Origin: Myxococcales bacterium
GTDB lineage: Bacteria > Myxococcota > Polyangia > Nannocystales > Nannocystaceae
Length of the DNA stretch: 64,000 bases
Reading direction: 5' to 3'
Assembly (NCBI GenBank): GCA_016793465.1
Contig: JAEUJW010000090.1
Coordinates: 241,548 to 305,547, forward strand
The notes under the pieces were generated by a model. The model ran no database searches. It was given only the letters and a program-made list of their open reading frames with translations, and was not told the origin of the DNA. The position numbers and the translations under genes are program-made. Each line of letters begins with the position of its first letter. The first letter of the stretch is position 1. Positions 41,922 through 51,340 of the stretch are shown here, one piece after another.

Positions 41922-44900
41922 CTAGCGCTCCGGACGGATCTCGAACATCTGCTCGAGGCTGCCGTCGACCTGACTGAGGAACTCGCGCAGCGCCCGGTAC
42001 TCCTCGGGCGTGAAGCGCGACTTGCGGTACTCGAGGTGCGTGGTGACCCGCGCCTTCTCGCCCTGGACGTCGACCGAGAGCTTGAACGCGGCCAGCGGCG
42101 ACTCGACCGTCCTGCTCGCCGGCGCCTGCGCGACCTTCCAGCCCTTCGGCAGGGTGTAGGACACGTCGGTGTCCTCGGTCGACGGCACCGCGACCACGAG
42201 GTCGTGCTCCCGCCTGGCCGCGCTGGCCAGCGAGCGCATCAGGCCCGTGCGGTGCCCGAGCGCCGGGAAGCGCAGCCCGTCGCCCTGCGCCTGCCCCCAG
42301 CTCGGCACCTGCCACTTCGACGACAGCTTGACCGGCTGCAGCACGTCGCCGAGGTCCGGCGCCGCGATGTCCGCCAGCTGCAGCCCCGGGAACTGCCCGC
42401 CCCACGCCTGCGTCAGCCGCTCCTTGCGGGTGTCGGCCGCCTGCAGGATGCTGCGCCAGTTGGCCGCGCCGGCGCCCGCGACCTTCAGCGTGTGCTGCAC
42501 CGCGGCGCTGCCGTCGGCCGCCAGCGCGACCTGCTGCTGCACGGTCTGGTTGTTGTCCGCCGCCTTGCTCAGCGGGATCGTGCGCAGCTCGGCGCCCTTG
42601 CCGTCGCGCACGATCAGCACCGTCGCGCCCTGGTCGAGGCTCGGCAGCTCCTCCGGGCCCGAGAACTCGGCGGTGCCGTCGAGGTAGAGGTCGAGGCTCG
42701 GCACGTAGGTGATCGCGTGGTTGAACGCCGCCAGGCTCGCGGGCGTGGCGGTCACCGTGCCCTGGTCGCGCGTGCGCACCAGCACCAGGTGCGAGGCGAT
42801 GCCCGCCTCCGCGAGCATCACCTTCAACAGGCTCGCCTTGTCCTTGCAGTCGCCGAAGCGGCGGTCGTACACGTCGGTCGTGCGGTAGGGCTTGTAGCCG
42901 TGGATGCCGAACTCGAGCCCGACGTAGCGCGTCGAGGTGATCACGTGCTTGTAGAGCGCGCGCACCTTGGCCCGCTCGTCGGCGGTCTTCGGCAGCCCGG
43001 CGAGCACGTCGCGCACCGCCGCCTTGATCTTGGCGTCGACGACCAGCTGCTCGCGCACGAGGTTCCAGTACCAGCGCCCGACCGCGTCCCAGTCCTTGAA
43101 GGTGCTGACGTGCAGATATTTAACGATCTCCGTCCAGCCCGGCATGTTGGGCTCGGGGCGGATGCCCTTGCGCTCGCCGACCACCAGCTTGTACACGGTC
43201 GTGCCCGCCGGCCCCGGCTTGACCTCGACCTCCTGGTTGAACACCAGCGCCCGCGAGGCCGGCGCCTCGAGCACGTACTCGCGGCGCCGCGTCGGCATCA
43301 CGTCGTCGAGCGCCACCAGCTCGCCGAAGTAGTCGTCGAACTTGTTGCGCGCCGCCGTGTCGCGGCGCACGAACGCCACCTCGAGCGTGTCGCCCACGCG
43401 CAGCCCGTTGAACGTGACCCGCTGCTGGCGCTGGTCGTAGAACATGCGGTAGCCGGCCTCGGTCAGCGAGACCACGCTGGCGTCGCCGAGCTCCTCGATG
43501 CCGCCGTCGGCCCGCCGCACGCGCGCGCGGCGGACGTCGACGTAGCTCTCCTCGGGGTCGTAGACCATGCCCTGGACCGCCTGCGAGCGCACGCCGCGGT
43601 CGTCGAGCACGCGGATCACGCGGTGGTCGAGGCGCTCGCTGAGCCCGTTCGGCAGCACGCGCACGGCCGTGCGTTGCAGCAGCAAGCCGGCGTCCTTGCC
43701 CTGCCACGAGGCCGGCACCGGCAGCCTGGCCAGCGCCTCGAGGTCGACGGGGTAGCGCTGCAGCAGGTCGTCGCGCGCCCCGGTGTCGAGCGTGGCCAGG
43801 AAGTCGCGCAGGTCGGGCTGCTGCGGCTTCAGGTCGAGCGAGCGCCGGGTCGCCTGGATGGCCCCCGGCACGTCGCCGGCGCGCGCCGCCAGGCGGCCGA
43901 TCAGCGCGTGCAGCTCGGCGTCCTGCGGGGCCAGCTCGGCCGCCTTGCCGAGGGCCGCGCGCGCCGCCTTCAGGTCGCTGCGGCCCTCCTCGAGCCGCGC
44001 CAGCGTGCGGTACGCGTCGGGCAGGCCCGGCACCACCTGCACGCGCGCGCGCGCCACGTCGACGGCCGCGTCGGCCTTGCCGAGCCGCAGGTAGGCCTCC
44101 TCGATCTGCGCCGCCAGCGAGCCGTCGGTCGGCTGCGCGCCCTGCAGGGCCAGCAGGATCTTCAGCCCCTCCTCGGTGCGCCCGAGCTCGAGCAGGCGGT
44201 CGGCCCGCTCGCGCGCCAGGATCGCCGAGCCCGGGTAGCGCCTCTGCATGTCCTCGACCCAGGCCAGCGACGCCAGCGTGAACCCGTCGCTGGCCAGCCG
44301 CTCGGCCAGCGCGAGCTCGATGATCACGTCGTCCGGGGCCGTGCGCGCCGCCTCGTCGAGCTCCTCGCGCGCGCGCGCGGTCAGCCCCAGCGACTGGTCG
44401 CGCAGCGACATCTCGACGAGCAGCGTCGCCAGCAGCGGCTGGCTCGCCTTGCCGTCCTCGCGCGCCCGCGCGATCGCCTCGACGAGCGCCTGCCGGCTGG
44501 TGTTCTGGTCGGGGTCGATCTGCGCCAGCAGGTACCCGCTGCGCACCGACTTCACCGCCTCGTCGGCCTCCCTCGCGCGGTCGACCGCCGTCCGGTCGCG
44601 CGAGGCGAACGGCACCGTCCAGCGGTAGAACTCGACCAGGTTCAGCAGGTCGGCGCCGCGCGGCCGCGGCGCCTCGATGCGCGCCTCGAGCAGCCGCCGC
44701 GGCGCCCGCGGCTCCTTCGCCCGGGGCTTCGACTCACCTGCTCCTTCGGACAGCTTCCAGGCCGCCACCGCCTCCGAGGCCGGCGGCTCGATCGCCGTCT
44801 GCAGGCCCGCCAGCGGCGCCCCCCGCGGGTCGCTGATGCGGGCGTAGAAGCCCCACAGCCCCTCGTCGCTGCCGATTTTGATCAGCAGCCGGTGCCAGCC

Positions 44901-45716
44901 CGCGCCGAGCTGCAGCGCGTGCGCCTCCTGCAGCGGCGTCGGCGTGCGGTAGGTGTCGCCCTCGCCGACCGGCGCTCCGTCGAGCCACACCTTGTAGGCC
45001 CCCGCCGCGCCGAGGTGCAGCACCGCCGGCCCGGCCTTCGCGGCCTTCACCCAGATCGTCGCGTAGCCGGTGGCCTGCTCGCGCGGGTGCAGCAGGTCCG
45101 CCATGTTGATGAACGCCCCGCGCGGCGCCAGCGCGTGCACGAAGCGCCGCCACGTCAGCGGCTCGCCCGGCAGCTTGCCGACGAACGTCTGGGCCGCCGC
45201 GTGGTCCTGCGTCTCCGGCTGGTAGACCGCCGCGTGGCCGGCCCGCCCCGCGTTCTCGAACGGCCCGACGATCTGCCAGTCGAGCAGGTAGCCCTCGCCG
45301 CGGTACATCGTCGTCGCCGACCTCTGGTCGCCGCGCGCCTCCTCGACCTGCGCGCGCACGTAGCTCGCGTACGACGCCACCAGCGGCTCGCGGTGCTTGC
45401 GGGCCCCGTCGAGGAACCCGATCAGGTCGTCCGGCGGCACCTCGCCCTGGACCTCGATCAGCAGCCCGAGCAGCCCGACGATCGCCTCGACCCCCGGCGC
45501 TCTTAATAGCGCCTTGCGCCGCTCGAACTCGCGGGCCCAGCGCCCGGGGTGGGCCGCGTCGCGCACGCCCGGCGTCCACAGCGTCGCCCCCGGGCTCGAC
45601 GGCGCCGGCGCGACCGGCTTGCTCGGCGCCGGCGCGGCCCCTGCCGAACCTGTCCCGAGGGCCAGGAGCATCAGACCCGCGATCCACGGCGCCCCGCGGC
45701 GCCTCCACGCGGGCAT
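41922..45716 (-). CDS. Large DUF3857/transglutaminase-like exported protein with TPR repeats
   Basis: A 1264-aa exported protein from the ATG at 45716, which gives a standard signal peptide (WIAGLMLLALGTGSAGA). ATGs at 45758 and 45770 are alternatives that add 14 or 18 residues. A beta-sandwich like sugar-binding domains (LDWQIVGPFENAGRAGHA, then YKVWLDGAPVGEG) is followed by TPR repeats and DUF3857. The transglutaminase core keeps Cys in RRFGDCKDKASLLK, His in FNHAITYV and Asp in YLDGTAE. Family members are expected to cross-link or cleave amide bonds outside the cytoplasm. Substrate unknown. Confidence 0.85.
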   Translation of the reverse strand: MPAWRRRGAPWIAGLMLLALGTGSAGAAPAPSKPVAPAPSSPGATLWTPGVRDAAHPGRWAREFERRKALLRAPGVEAIVGLLGLLIEVQGEVPPDDLIGFLDGARKHREPLVASYASYVRAQVEEARGDQRSATTMYRGEGYLLDWQIVGPFENAGRAGHAAVYQPETQDHAAAQTFVGKLPGEPLTWRRFVHALAPRGAFINMADLLHPREQATGYATIWVKAAKAGPAVLHLGAAGAYKVWLDGAPVGEGDTYRTPTPLQEAHALQLGAGWHRLLIKIGSDEGLWGFYARISDPRGAPLAGLQTAIEPPASEAVAAWKLSEGAGESKPRAKEPRAPRRLLEARIEAPRPRGADLLNLVEFYRWTVPFASRDRTAVDRAREADEAVKSVRSGYLLAQIDPDQNTSRQALVEAIARAREDGKASQPLLATLLVEMSLRDQSLGLTARAREELDEAARTAPDDVIIELALAERLASDGFTLASLAWVEDMQRRYPGSAILARERADRLLELGRTEEGLKILLALQGAQPTDGSLAAQIEEAYLRLGKADAAVDVARARVQVVPGLPDAYRTLARLEEGRSDLKAARAALGKAAELAPQDAELHALIGRLAARAGDVPGAIQATRRSLDLKPQQPDLRDFLATLDTGARDDLLQRYPVDLEALARLPVPASWQGKDAGLLLQRTAVRVLPNGLSERLDHRVIRVLDDRGVRSQAVQGMVYDPEESYVDVRRARVRRADGGIEELGDASVVSLTEAGYRMFYDQRQQRVTFNGLRVGDTLEVAFVRRDTAARNKFDDYFGELVALDDVMPTRRREYVLEAPASRALVFNQEVEVKPGPAGTTVYKLVVGERKGIRPEPNMPGWTEIVKYLHVSTFKDWDAVGRWYWNLVREQLVVDAKIKAAVRDVLAGLPKTADERAKVRALYKHVITSTRYVGLEFGIHGYKPYRTTDVYDRRFGDCKDKASLLKVMLAEAGIASHLVLVRTRDQGTVTATPASLAAFNHAITYVPSLDLYLDGTAEFSGPEELPSLDQGATVLIVRDGKGAELRTIPLSKAADNNQTVQQQVALAADGSAAVQHTLKVAGAGAANWRSILQAADTRKERLTQAWGGQFPGLQLADIAAPDLGDVLQPVKLSSKWQVPSWGQAQGDGLRFPALGHRTGLMRSLASAARREHDLVVAVPSTEDTDVSYTLPKGWKVAQAPASRTVESPLAAFKLSVDVQGEKARVTTHLEYRKSRFTPEEYRALREFLSQVDGSLEQMFEIRPER

Positions 45717-46102
45717 GCGGCAGGGGATCGCGGACGAGGGGGACGCAGGCCGTCGCATGAACCGCTGCATGATGCTGGATCCGCGCCCGCCGTGCACGGC
45801 CAAACTCGCGGCCGACAGACCGCCGCCGCGGCGCCCCGGGCGCCCGCTCGCGGCGTCCCGGTCGGGGCTCAGGGCGGGCGACACGGCGGGGGAACGGCCC
45901 CGCATGGCCGATCTCCGCCGCCGCCCGCACTGGCCCCCGCGCAGCAGCGCCGCCGGCACCCGCGCGCACCGGCGCCGGCGCGATGTGGCGCTCCGCGTGC
46001 AGCCGTCGGGGCCGCCGCGGCAGCGCCTCGTCGCGCGTCGGCGCCTCCGCGTGTCGCGGGTCGCCGTCCGACCTGTCGCTCGGGACAGGTGCCCGCGTCG
46101 CC
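45717..46102. other. Intergenic region with no gene seen
   Basis: These 386 bases include the possible N-terminal extension of the DUF3857 gene up to 45770. Beyond that is GC-rich sequence without a protein signature. A hairpin ACCTGTC-GCTCGG-GACAGGT at about 46071-46090 may mark the end of the SPFH transcript. Confidence 0.45.
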
Positions 46103-46282
46103 CTACCCGTCCGGCGCCTCGGGCTTGGCGGGCGGCTTGTGGCGGCCGTTGCGACGCACCGCCTCCTTCAGCAGGAACTCGATCTGCGCGTTGATGCTGC
46201 GCAGGTCGTCCGCGGCCCAGCGCTCGAGGCTGGCGTAGAGCTCCGGTTCGAGGCGGAGCAGGAAGCGCTTCTTGTCCGACAC
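46103..46282 (-). CDS. Small ribbon-helix-helix (Arc-like) protein
   Basis: A 59-aa protein. The sequence [20 protein letters not shown] followed by [21 protein letters not shown] has the strand-helix-helix pattern of Arc/CopG DNA-binding proteins. The start is a GTG 7 bases after the SPFH stop, overlapping no other gene, so the pair is one operon. Such small Arc-like proteins often follow SPFH genes. It may repress its own operon through the palindrome at 47183-47202; this is inference. The tail ([13 protein letters not shown]) is disordered. Confidence 0.82.
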   Translation of the reverse strand: MSDKKRFLLRLEPELYASLERWAADDLRSINAQIEFLLKEAVRRNGRHKPPAKPEAPDG

Positions 46283-46289
46283 GGCCGCC

Positions 46290-47162
46290 TCACGAGTACA
46301 GGCTGCCGGTGTTGATGACCGGCTGGGCCTCGCGGTCGGCGACCAGCGCGACCAGCAGGTTGTTGACCATCGAGGCCTTGCGCTCCTCGTCGAGGTGCAC
46401 GATGCCGAGCTCCTCGAGCCGGCGCAGCCCCATCTCGACCATGCCGACCGCGCCCTCGACGATCTTCACCCGCGCCGCCACGATCGCCTCGGCCTGCTGC
46501 CTGCGCAGCATCGACTGGGCGATCTCCGGCGCGTACGCCAGGTGGCTGAGCCGCGTGTCGACGACCTCGATGCCGGCGATGTCGAGGCGCGCCTGCACCT
46601 CCTTCTTCAGCGCCTCGCTGATCTCCTCCGGGCTGCCGCGCAGCGACGGCTCGTCCTCGTGCGCGTCGTAGGGGAAGCGCTGGGCGACCATGCGGATCGC
46701 CGTCTCGCTCTGGATGGCCACGAACCCCTTGTAGTTCTCGACGTCGAACAGCGCCCGCGCCGTGTCGGTCACCCGCCACACGATCACCGCCGCGATCTCG
46801 ATCGGGTTCCCGCGCGCGTCGTTCACCTTCATCTTCTCGCTGTTGAAGTTGTGCACCCGCAGGCTCACGCTCTCCCGGCTCGCCAGCGGGTTGGCGAAGT
46901 AGAACCCCGACTCGCGCCGCGAGCCGACGTAGCGCCCGAAGAACACCAGCGCCCGCGCCTCGTTGGGCTGGTTCACGAAGAACCCGCCCATGCACACCAG
47001 CAGCACCAGCCCGATCACCAGCGGCTGCCACATCTCCACCCACGCCTGCAGCCGCGCGATCTCGTACGCGCGCCATCCCGCGTACCCCGCCGCGGCGAAC
47101 CACAAGAGCAGCCCCAAGAAGCCATTGATGGCGATTGCAGTGCGTTCCCGGATCGATGCCAT
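46290..47162 (-). CDS. SPFH/Band-7 domain membrane protein
   Basis: A 290-aa membrane-scaffold protein. Two N-terminal membrane helices ([17 protein letters not shown] and [17 protein letters not shown]) precede a complete Band-7 domain: [44 protein letters not shown], and [39 protein letters not shown]. The C-terminus lacks a long coiled coil. SPFH proteins organise detergent-resistant membrane areas. The ATG at 47162 has a perfect AGGAGG ribosome binding site (47173-47168) five bases upstream, unlike most genes here. Confidence 0.93.
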   Translation of the reverse strand: MASIRERTAIAINGFLGLLLWFAAAGYAGWRAYEIARLQAWVEMWQPLVIGLVLLVCMGGFFVNQPNEARALVFFGRYVGSRRESGFYFANPLASRESVSLRVHNFNSEKMKVNDARGNPIEIAAVIVWRVTDTARALFDVENYKGFVAIQSETAIRMVAQRFPYDAHEDEPSLRGSPEEISEALKKEVQARLDIAGIEVVDTRLSHLAYAPEIAQSMLRRQQAEAIVAARVKIVEGAVGMVEMGLRRLEELGIVHLDEERKASMVNNLLVALVADREAQPVINTGSLYS

Positions 47163-47182
47163 GAAATCCTCCTGACATCGAC

Positions 47183-47202
47183 ATGATATCACCGTGATGT
47201 AT
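47183..47202. promoter_or_regulatory. Palindromic candidate operator before the SPFH gene
   Basis: ATGATATCACCGTGATGTAT is an imperfect inverted repeat with half-sites ATATCAC and GTGATGT around one central base. On the minus strand it contains TATCAT, a good -10 box about 22 bases before the SPFH start, so a bound repressor would block transcription. The Arc-like protein at the end of the operon is the natural candidate ligand. Confidence 0.6.
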
Positions 47203-47293
47203 TGGCGGACCGCCTGCCGGTGCGGACTTATCAGCGTCAACCGCAACCACGGATCAGGCGCCCAGGGGGCCACGACCCGGATATCGTGCTCCC

Positions 47294-49474
47294 ATGGCGA
47301 TCTCCGGCGACGCGGGCGACGACCTGTTCGCGTACATCGAGCGCAGCCGCGGCGGCTTCGACCGCGAGCTCTACCGCCGCCTGCTCGCGGCGGCCGGCGA
47401 GTGGAAGGAGGGCGACGCCGTCCAGGGCCTCGCCGCCGACGACGCCACCCGCGCGCTCGCGCGACGCCTGCTCGGCGCCACCCGTCTCCACGCCCTCGAC
47501 GCCCACCCGCCCGTCACCGATCGCCTGCACGCCTTCCTCGAGGCCGACCTCGATCGCGACGCCCAGGCCCGCACCGCCGCGCTCACGCTCCACGAGCTCG
47601 CCGACTTCCTCCTCACCGCCGCCCACGCCGACATCCAGGCCGTCCTGCCCGGCCTCTCGAGCCACGTGCTCGCCTGCCTCGTCAAGCTGCTCGACGAGCC
47701 GCGGCTCGTCGCCCTCGGCGCCCGCATCTTCAACGTCATCCCCGGCACCGATCACGGCGCCCCCGGCCGCCTCGGCGCGCGCCTCCAGCCCAACTCGCCG
47801 ACCGACCACCCCGACGACATCCGCTGGCAGGTGTTCGACGGCTGGGCCTACGGCGTCGGCGACCTGCTGCTCGGCACCAACCCCGTCTCGAGCGACCCGC
47901 GCTCGCTCGCCCGCGTCGAGTCCGCGCTGCACGACATCCGCGTCACCTTCGGCCTGCAGGACACCCTGCCGCACTGCGTGCTCGCCCACATCGACGCGCA
48001 GGCCGCCGTCGAGGCCAGCCAGCCCGGCACCACCGGCATCTGGTTCCAGAGCATCGCCGGCGACGACGCCACCAACGCCTGCTTCGACCTCACCCTCGAC
48101 AAGCTGTGCCGCCACTGCGGCGCGCGCGGCGGTCGCTGGGGCCTGTACTTCGAGACAGGTCAAGGCTCCGAGGTCACCAACGGCCACGGCCGCGGCCTCG
48201 ACCTCGTCGCCCTCGAGGCGCGCAAGTACGGCCTCGCCCGCGCCCTCCAGCGCCGCGTCGCCGCCGTCCAGCGCGCCGCCGGCCACAGCGTGTGGTGCCA
48301 CGTCAACGACGTCGCCGGCTTCATCGGCCCCGAGGTGTTCCGCAGCCCCGACCAGCTCGTGCGCGTGTGCCTCGAGGACCTCGTGCTCGGCAAGCTGCAC
48401 GGCCTCGTCATGGGCCTCGACGTGTGCGCCACCATGCACATGGACATCACCCCCGACGACCTCGACCGCTGCCTCGACCGCATCGTGCCCGCGTGCCCGG
48501 CCTACCTCATGGCCCTGCCGACCAAGCACGACCCCATGCTCAGCTACCTGACGACCGGCTTCCACGACCACGTGCGCCTGCGCCGCAAGTTCGCCCGCCG
48601 CGTCGACGGCCGCATGGGGGCGTTCTTCCGCGACACCCTGCGCGTGCTCGACGAGCGCGGCGAGCCCGGCCCCAACTTCGGCGACCCGCGCCGCGTCTAC
48701 CTCGCCTACTGCCGCGCCCGCGGCGACGACCGCTCCGAGCCCGACATCCTCGCCGAGGCCGCCGCCCACATCGCCGCCGTGCGCGCCCGCGGCGTCCCGC
48801 TCGTCGAGGGCCACGGCCCGCAGCCCGCCGACCTGCCCGCCGCCATGCGCGACGAGATCCGCCTGCTCCACAGCGACGCCCGCCGCAGCCTGCACGCCGC
48901 CTTCGACCCCGAGTTCCTGGCCGGCGTGCCCGACGCCGTGGTCCTGCGCACCTGCAGCCGCGACCGCGACGACTACATCCTCCACCCCGCCGGCGGCGAG
49001 ACCCTCCACGCCGACGCCGTCGCGACCCTCGGCGCCCTCACCGACGACATCGACGTCCAGCTCGTGATCTCCGACGGCCTCAACGCCCTCGCCCTCACCG
49101 ACCCCGGCCACCTCGCCCCCTTCCTCGCCGGCGTCCGCCCGGCCCTCGCCGCCCGCGGCCTCCGCGTCGCCCGCGAGCACCTGGTCGTCCGCGACGGCCG
49201 CGTGCGGGCCGGCTACCACGTCGGCCGCCTGCGCTTCGCCGACCTCCCGCCCGGCCGCCCGCGCCTGCTCGTCCACCTGATCGGCGAGCGCCCGGGGACC
49301 GTGCACCACAACTACTCGATCTACCTGACCGCCGCCGAAAGCCCGATCTGGGCCCGCGGCGCCGTCGACCACGACATCACCCGCGTCATCTCCGGCGTCT
49401 CCGACACCGCCCTGCACCCTGACGTCGCCGTGCGGGCCGCGATCGAGATCGCCGAGGCCCTCCTGCAGCGCTGA
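47294..49474 (+). CDS. eutBC: Ethanolamine ammonia-lyase, EutB-EutC fusion
   Basis: A 726-aa adenosylcobalamin enzyme turning ethanolamine into acetaldehyde and ammonia. Residues 1 to about 440 are EutB-like: GDLLLGTNPVSSDP, CVLAHIDAQAAVEA, WFQSIAGDDATN, and YFETGQGS with Glu287. The C-terminal part from about 500 is EutC-like: DVQLVISDGLNALA, VRDGRVRAGYHVG and HLIGERPGTVHHNYSIYLT. These are usually two genes, so fusion is notable. No stop or frame change separates the halves. No reactivase (eutA) or shell genes are nearby. TATCGT lies six bases before the ATG; no ribosome binding site. Confidence 0.92.
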   Translation: MAISGDAGDDLFAYIERSRGGFDRELYRRLLAAAGEWKEGDAVQGLAADDATRALARRLLGATRLHALDAHPPVTDRLHAFLEADLDRDAQARTAALTLHELADFLLTAAHADIQAVLPGLSSHVLACLVKLLDEPRLVALGARIFNVIPGTDHGAPGRLGARLQPNSPTDHPDDIRWQVFDGWAYGVGDLLLGTNPVSSDPRSLARVESALHDIRVTFGLQDTLPHCVLAHIDAQAAVEASQPGTTGIWFQSIAGDDATNACFDLTLDKLCRHCGARGGRWGLYFETGQGSEVTNGHGRGLDLVALEARKYGLARALQRRVAAVQRAAGHSVWCHVNDVAGFIGPEVFRSPDQLVRVCLEDLVLGKLHGLVMGLDVCATMHMDITPDDLDRCLDRIVPACPAYLMALPTKHDPMLSYLTTGFHDHVRLRRKFARRVDGRMGAFFRDTLRVLDERGEPGPNFGDPRRVYLAYCRARGDDRSEPDILAEAAAHIAAVRARGVPLVEGHGPQPADLPAAMRDEIRLLHSDARRSLHAAFDPEFLAGVPDAVVLRTCSRDRDDYILHPAGGETLHADAVATLGALTDDIDVQLVISDGLNALALTDPGHLAPFLAGVRPALAARGLRVAREHLVVRDGRVRAGYHVGRLRFADLPPGRPRLLVHLIGERPGTVHHNYSIYLTAAESPIWARGAVDHDITRVISGVSDTALHPDVAVRAAIEIAEALLQR

Positions 49475-49497
49475 AGCACCTGGCATACTCCGCGCCC

Positions 49498-51264
49498 ATG
49501 CGCGCGCGCCTCGCCCTCGCCCTGCTGCTCCTCTCGTGCAAGCCCGCCGCCGCCGGCGACACCACCACCGCCCCGGACGCCAGACCCGACGCCGCGAGCC
49601 CGTGGGACCGGCCCCCGCCGATCCAGGCCGAGCTCGTCCAGCGCCACCTCGCCTTCCTCGCCGACGACGCCCAGGAGGGCCGCGCCCCCGGCACCGACGC
49701 CGACCGGCGCGTGCAGCAGCACCTCGAGGCCGACCTGCGCGCGATGGATCTCGAACCTGGCTTCGGGGACAGCTTCGTCCAGCCCTTCGCGGTCACCGAC
49801 GGCGTGCGCCCGCAGGCCGGCCAGGCCCCCTCGTTGAAGCTCGGCAAGGTCGACGTGACCATCGAGCTGGTGCCCTGGGCCCACGCGACCGCCGCCCCGC
49901 TCGAAGCCCCGCTCGTCTACATCGGCCACGGCGTCGGCGACGACGAGCTCGCGAAAATAATTAAAGGCGCCATCGTCGTCGTCCGCGCCGGCGCCCCCCA
50001 GGACCCGCACCTCGACCCCACCCGCACGCGCGCGCAGAACAAGCTGATCGCCGCCCGCGATCGCGGCGCCGCCGGCTTCATCCTCTGGGACCCCGACAGC
50101 GACCTGCCCTACCCCAACCACGGCGAGGCCAACGACCTGCAGATCCCCGCCGTCGCCGTCGGCAAGGCCGGCACCGCCGCGCTGCTGCAGGCCCTCGGCA
50201 GCAAGAAGTCCCCGACCCCCGAGGACCCGCACGCCGGCCTCAAACCCGGCGCCAAGTCGAAGGCGAAGGCCGCCCTGCACACCCCGATCGAGCGCGTCAC
50301 CCTCACGACCGCCAACGTCGGCGCCCTGCTGCGCGGCACCGGCGACCGGCGCATCGTCGTGGGCGCGCACATGGATCACCTCGGCCACGGCACCGCCAGC
50401 TCGCTCGCCCCCGGGGCCCGGGCGATCCACAACGGCGCCGACGACAACGCCTCCGGCGTCGCCCTCATGCTCGGCCTCGCCGACGCCCTGCGCCGCGTGC
50501 CCCGGGCCGCCCGCCCCTACAGCGTGCAGTTCGTGGCCTTCGGCGCCGAGGAGATGGGCCTCCTCGGCTCCAAGCACCTGGTCGCCAACCTCTCCGACGC
50601 CGACCGGCGGGCCATCGTCACCATGATCAACTTCGACATGGTCGGCCGCATGAAGGAAAACAGCCTCGTCGTGTCCGGCGTCGGCACCTCGAGCCAGTGG
50701 CCGAAGCTGCTCGAGCGGGCCAACGCCAGCGCCTTGACCGTCAAACCCAGCGAGGACGGCTTCGGCGCCTCGGATCAGACCAGCTTCTACAGCGCCGGCC
50801 TGCCGGTGCTGCACTTCTTCAGCGGCACGCACGCCGACTACCACAAGCCGAGCGACGACCTCGACAAGATCAACGTGCCCGGCGCCGTGGCGATCGGCGA
50901 GCTCACCCTGCGCCTCGTCGGCCTGCTCATGCGCGAGCAGCCGACCCTCGACTACGTCAAGGTCGCCGCCGTCTCGCCGTCGCGCGGGGGCTTCCGCGTG
51001 TCCCTCGGGACCGTGCCCGACTACGCCGCCAAGGTCGACGGCGTGCAGATCGCCGACGTCAAACCCGGCGGTCCCGCCGCCGCCGCGGGGCTGCAGGCCG
51101 GCGACGTCATCACCAAGCTCGGCGCCCGCGAGATCCACAACTTCGACGACTACATGGCCTGCTTCGGCGAGCTGCAGCCCGGGGCCAGGGTCCCGATCGT
51201 CGTCCGCCGCGCCGACCAGACCCTGACCCTGGACATCACCCCGGCCGCCCCCACCCGTCGCTGA
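49498..51264 (+). CDS. M28 family aminopeptidase lipoprotein with PA and PDZ domains
   Basis: A 588-aa exported zinc peptidase. The lipobox is LLSC (Cys14, Lys at +2). A protease-associated insert (about 110-240) precedes the M28 core with zinc ligands in VGAHMDHLG, NGADDNASG, FGAEEMGLLGS, INFDMVGR and GTHADYHKPSDD. The C-terminal PDZ domain (DVKPGGPAAAAGLQAGDVITKLG) probably binds peptide ends. It should trim peptides at the cell surface, useful for a predatory or proteolytic lifestyle. CATACT lies 8 bases before the ATG. An AT-rich codon patch (AAAATAATTAAAGG, near 49955) is unlike its surroundings. Confidence 0.92.
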   Translation: MRARLALALLLLSCKPAAAGDTTTAPDARPDAASPWDRPPPIQAELVQRHLAFLADDAQEGRAPGTDADRRVQQHLEADLRAMDLEPGFGDSFVQPFAVTDGVRPQAGQAPSLKLGKVDVTIELVPWAHATAAPLEAPLVYIGHGVGDDELAKIIKGAIVVVRAGAPQDPHLDPTRTRAQNKLIAARDRGAAGFILWDPDSDLPYPNHGEANDLQIPAVAVGKAGTAALLQALGSKKSPTPEDPHAGLKPGAKSKAKAALHTPIERVTLTTANVGALLRGTGDRRIVVGAHMDHLGHGTASSLAPGARAIHNGADDNASGVALMLGLADALRRVPRAARPYSVQFVAFGAEEMGLLGSKHLVANLSDADRRAIVTMINFDMVGRMKENSLVVSGVGTSSQWPKLLERANASALTVKPSEDGFGASDQTSFYSAGLPVLHFFSGTHADYHKPSDDLDKINVPGAVAIGELTLRLVGLLMREQPTLDYVKVAAVSPSRGGFRVSLGTVPDYAAKVDGVQIADVKPGGPAAAAGLQAGDVITKLGAREIHNFDDYMACFGELQPGARVPIVVRRADQTLTLDITPAAPTRR

Positions 51265-51305
51265 GCGTGCCCGGGCGTCCCCAAATTTTTTCGCGCCAGG
51301 GGCGC

Positions 51306-51334
51306 TTGCGCGCGCGGACACACTTTTGTATCAG
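51306..51334 (+). promoter_or_regulatory. Promoter of the stalked lipoprotein gene (TTGCGC-N17-TATCAG)
   Basis: TTGCGC at 51306-51311 is followed by a 17-base spacer and TATCAG at 51329-51334. Six bases then lead to the GTG start codon, the leaderless arrangement seen at many genes here. Confidence 0.6.
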
Positions 51335-51340
51335 GACGGT

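Noticed and set aside
51326..51340. TTG at 51326 as the start of the stalked lipoprotein
   Set aside because: It lies inside a TTGCGC-N17-TATCAG promoter; the GTG at 51341 gives a normal lipoprotein signal right after it.
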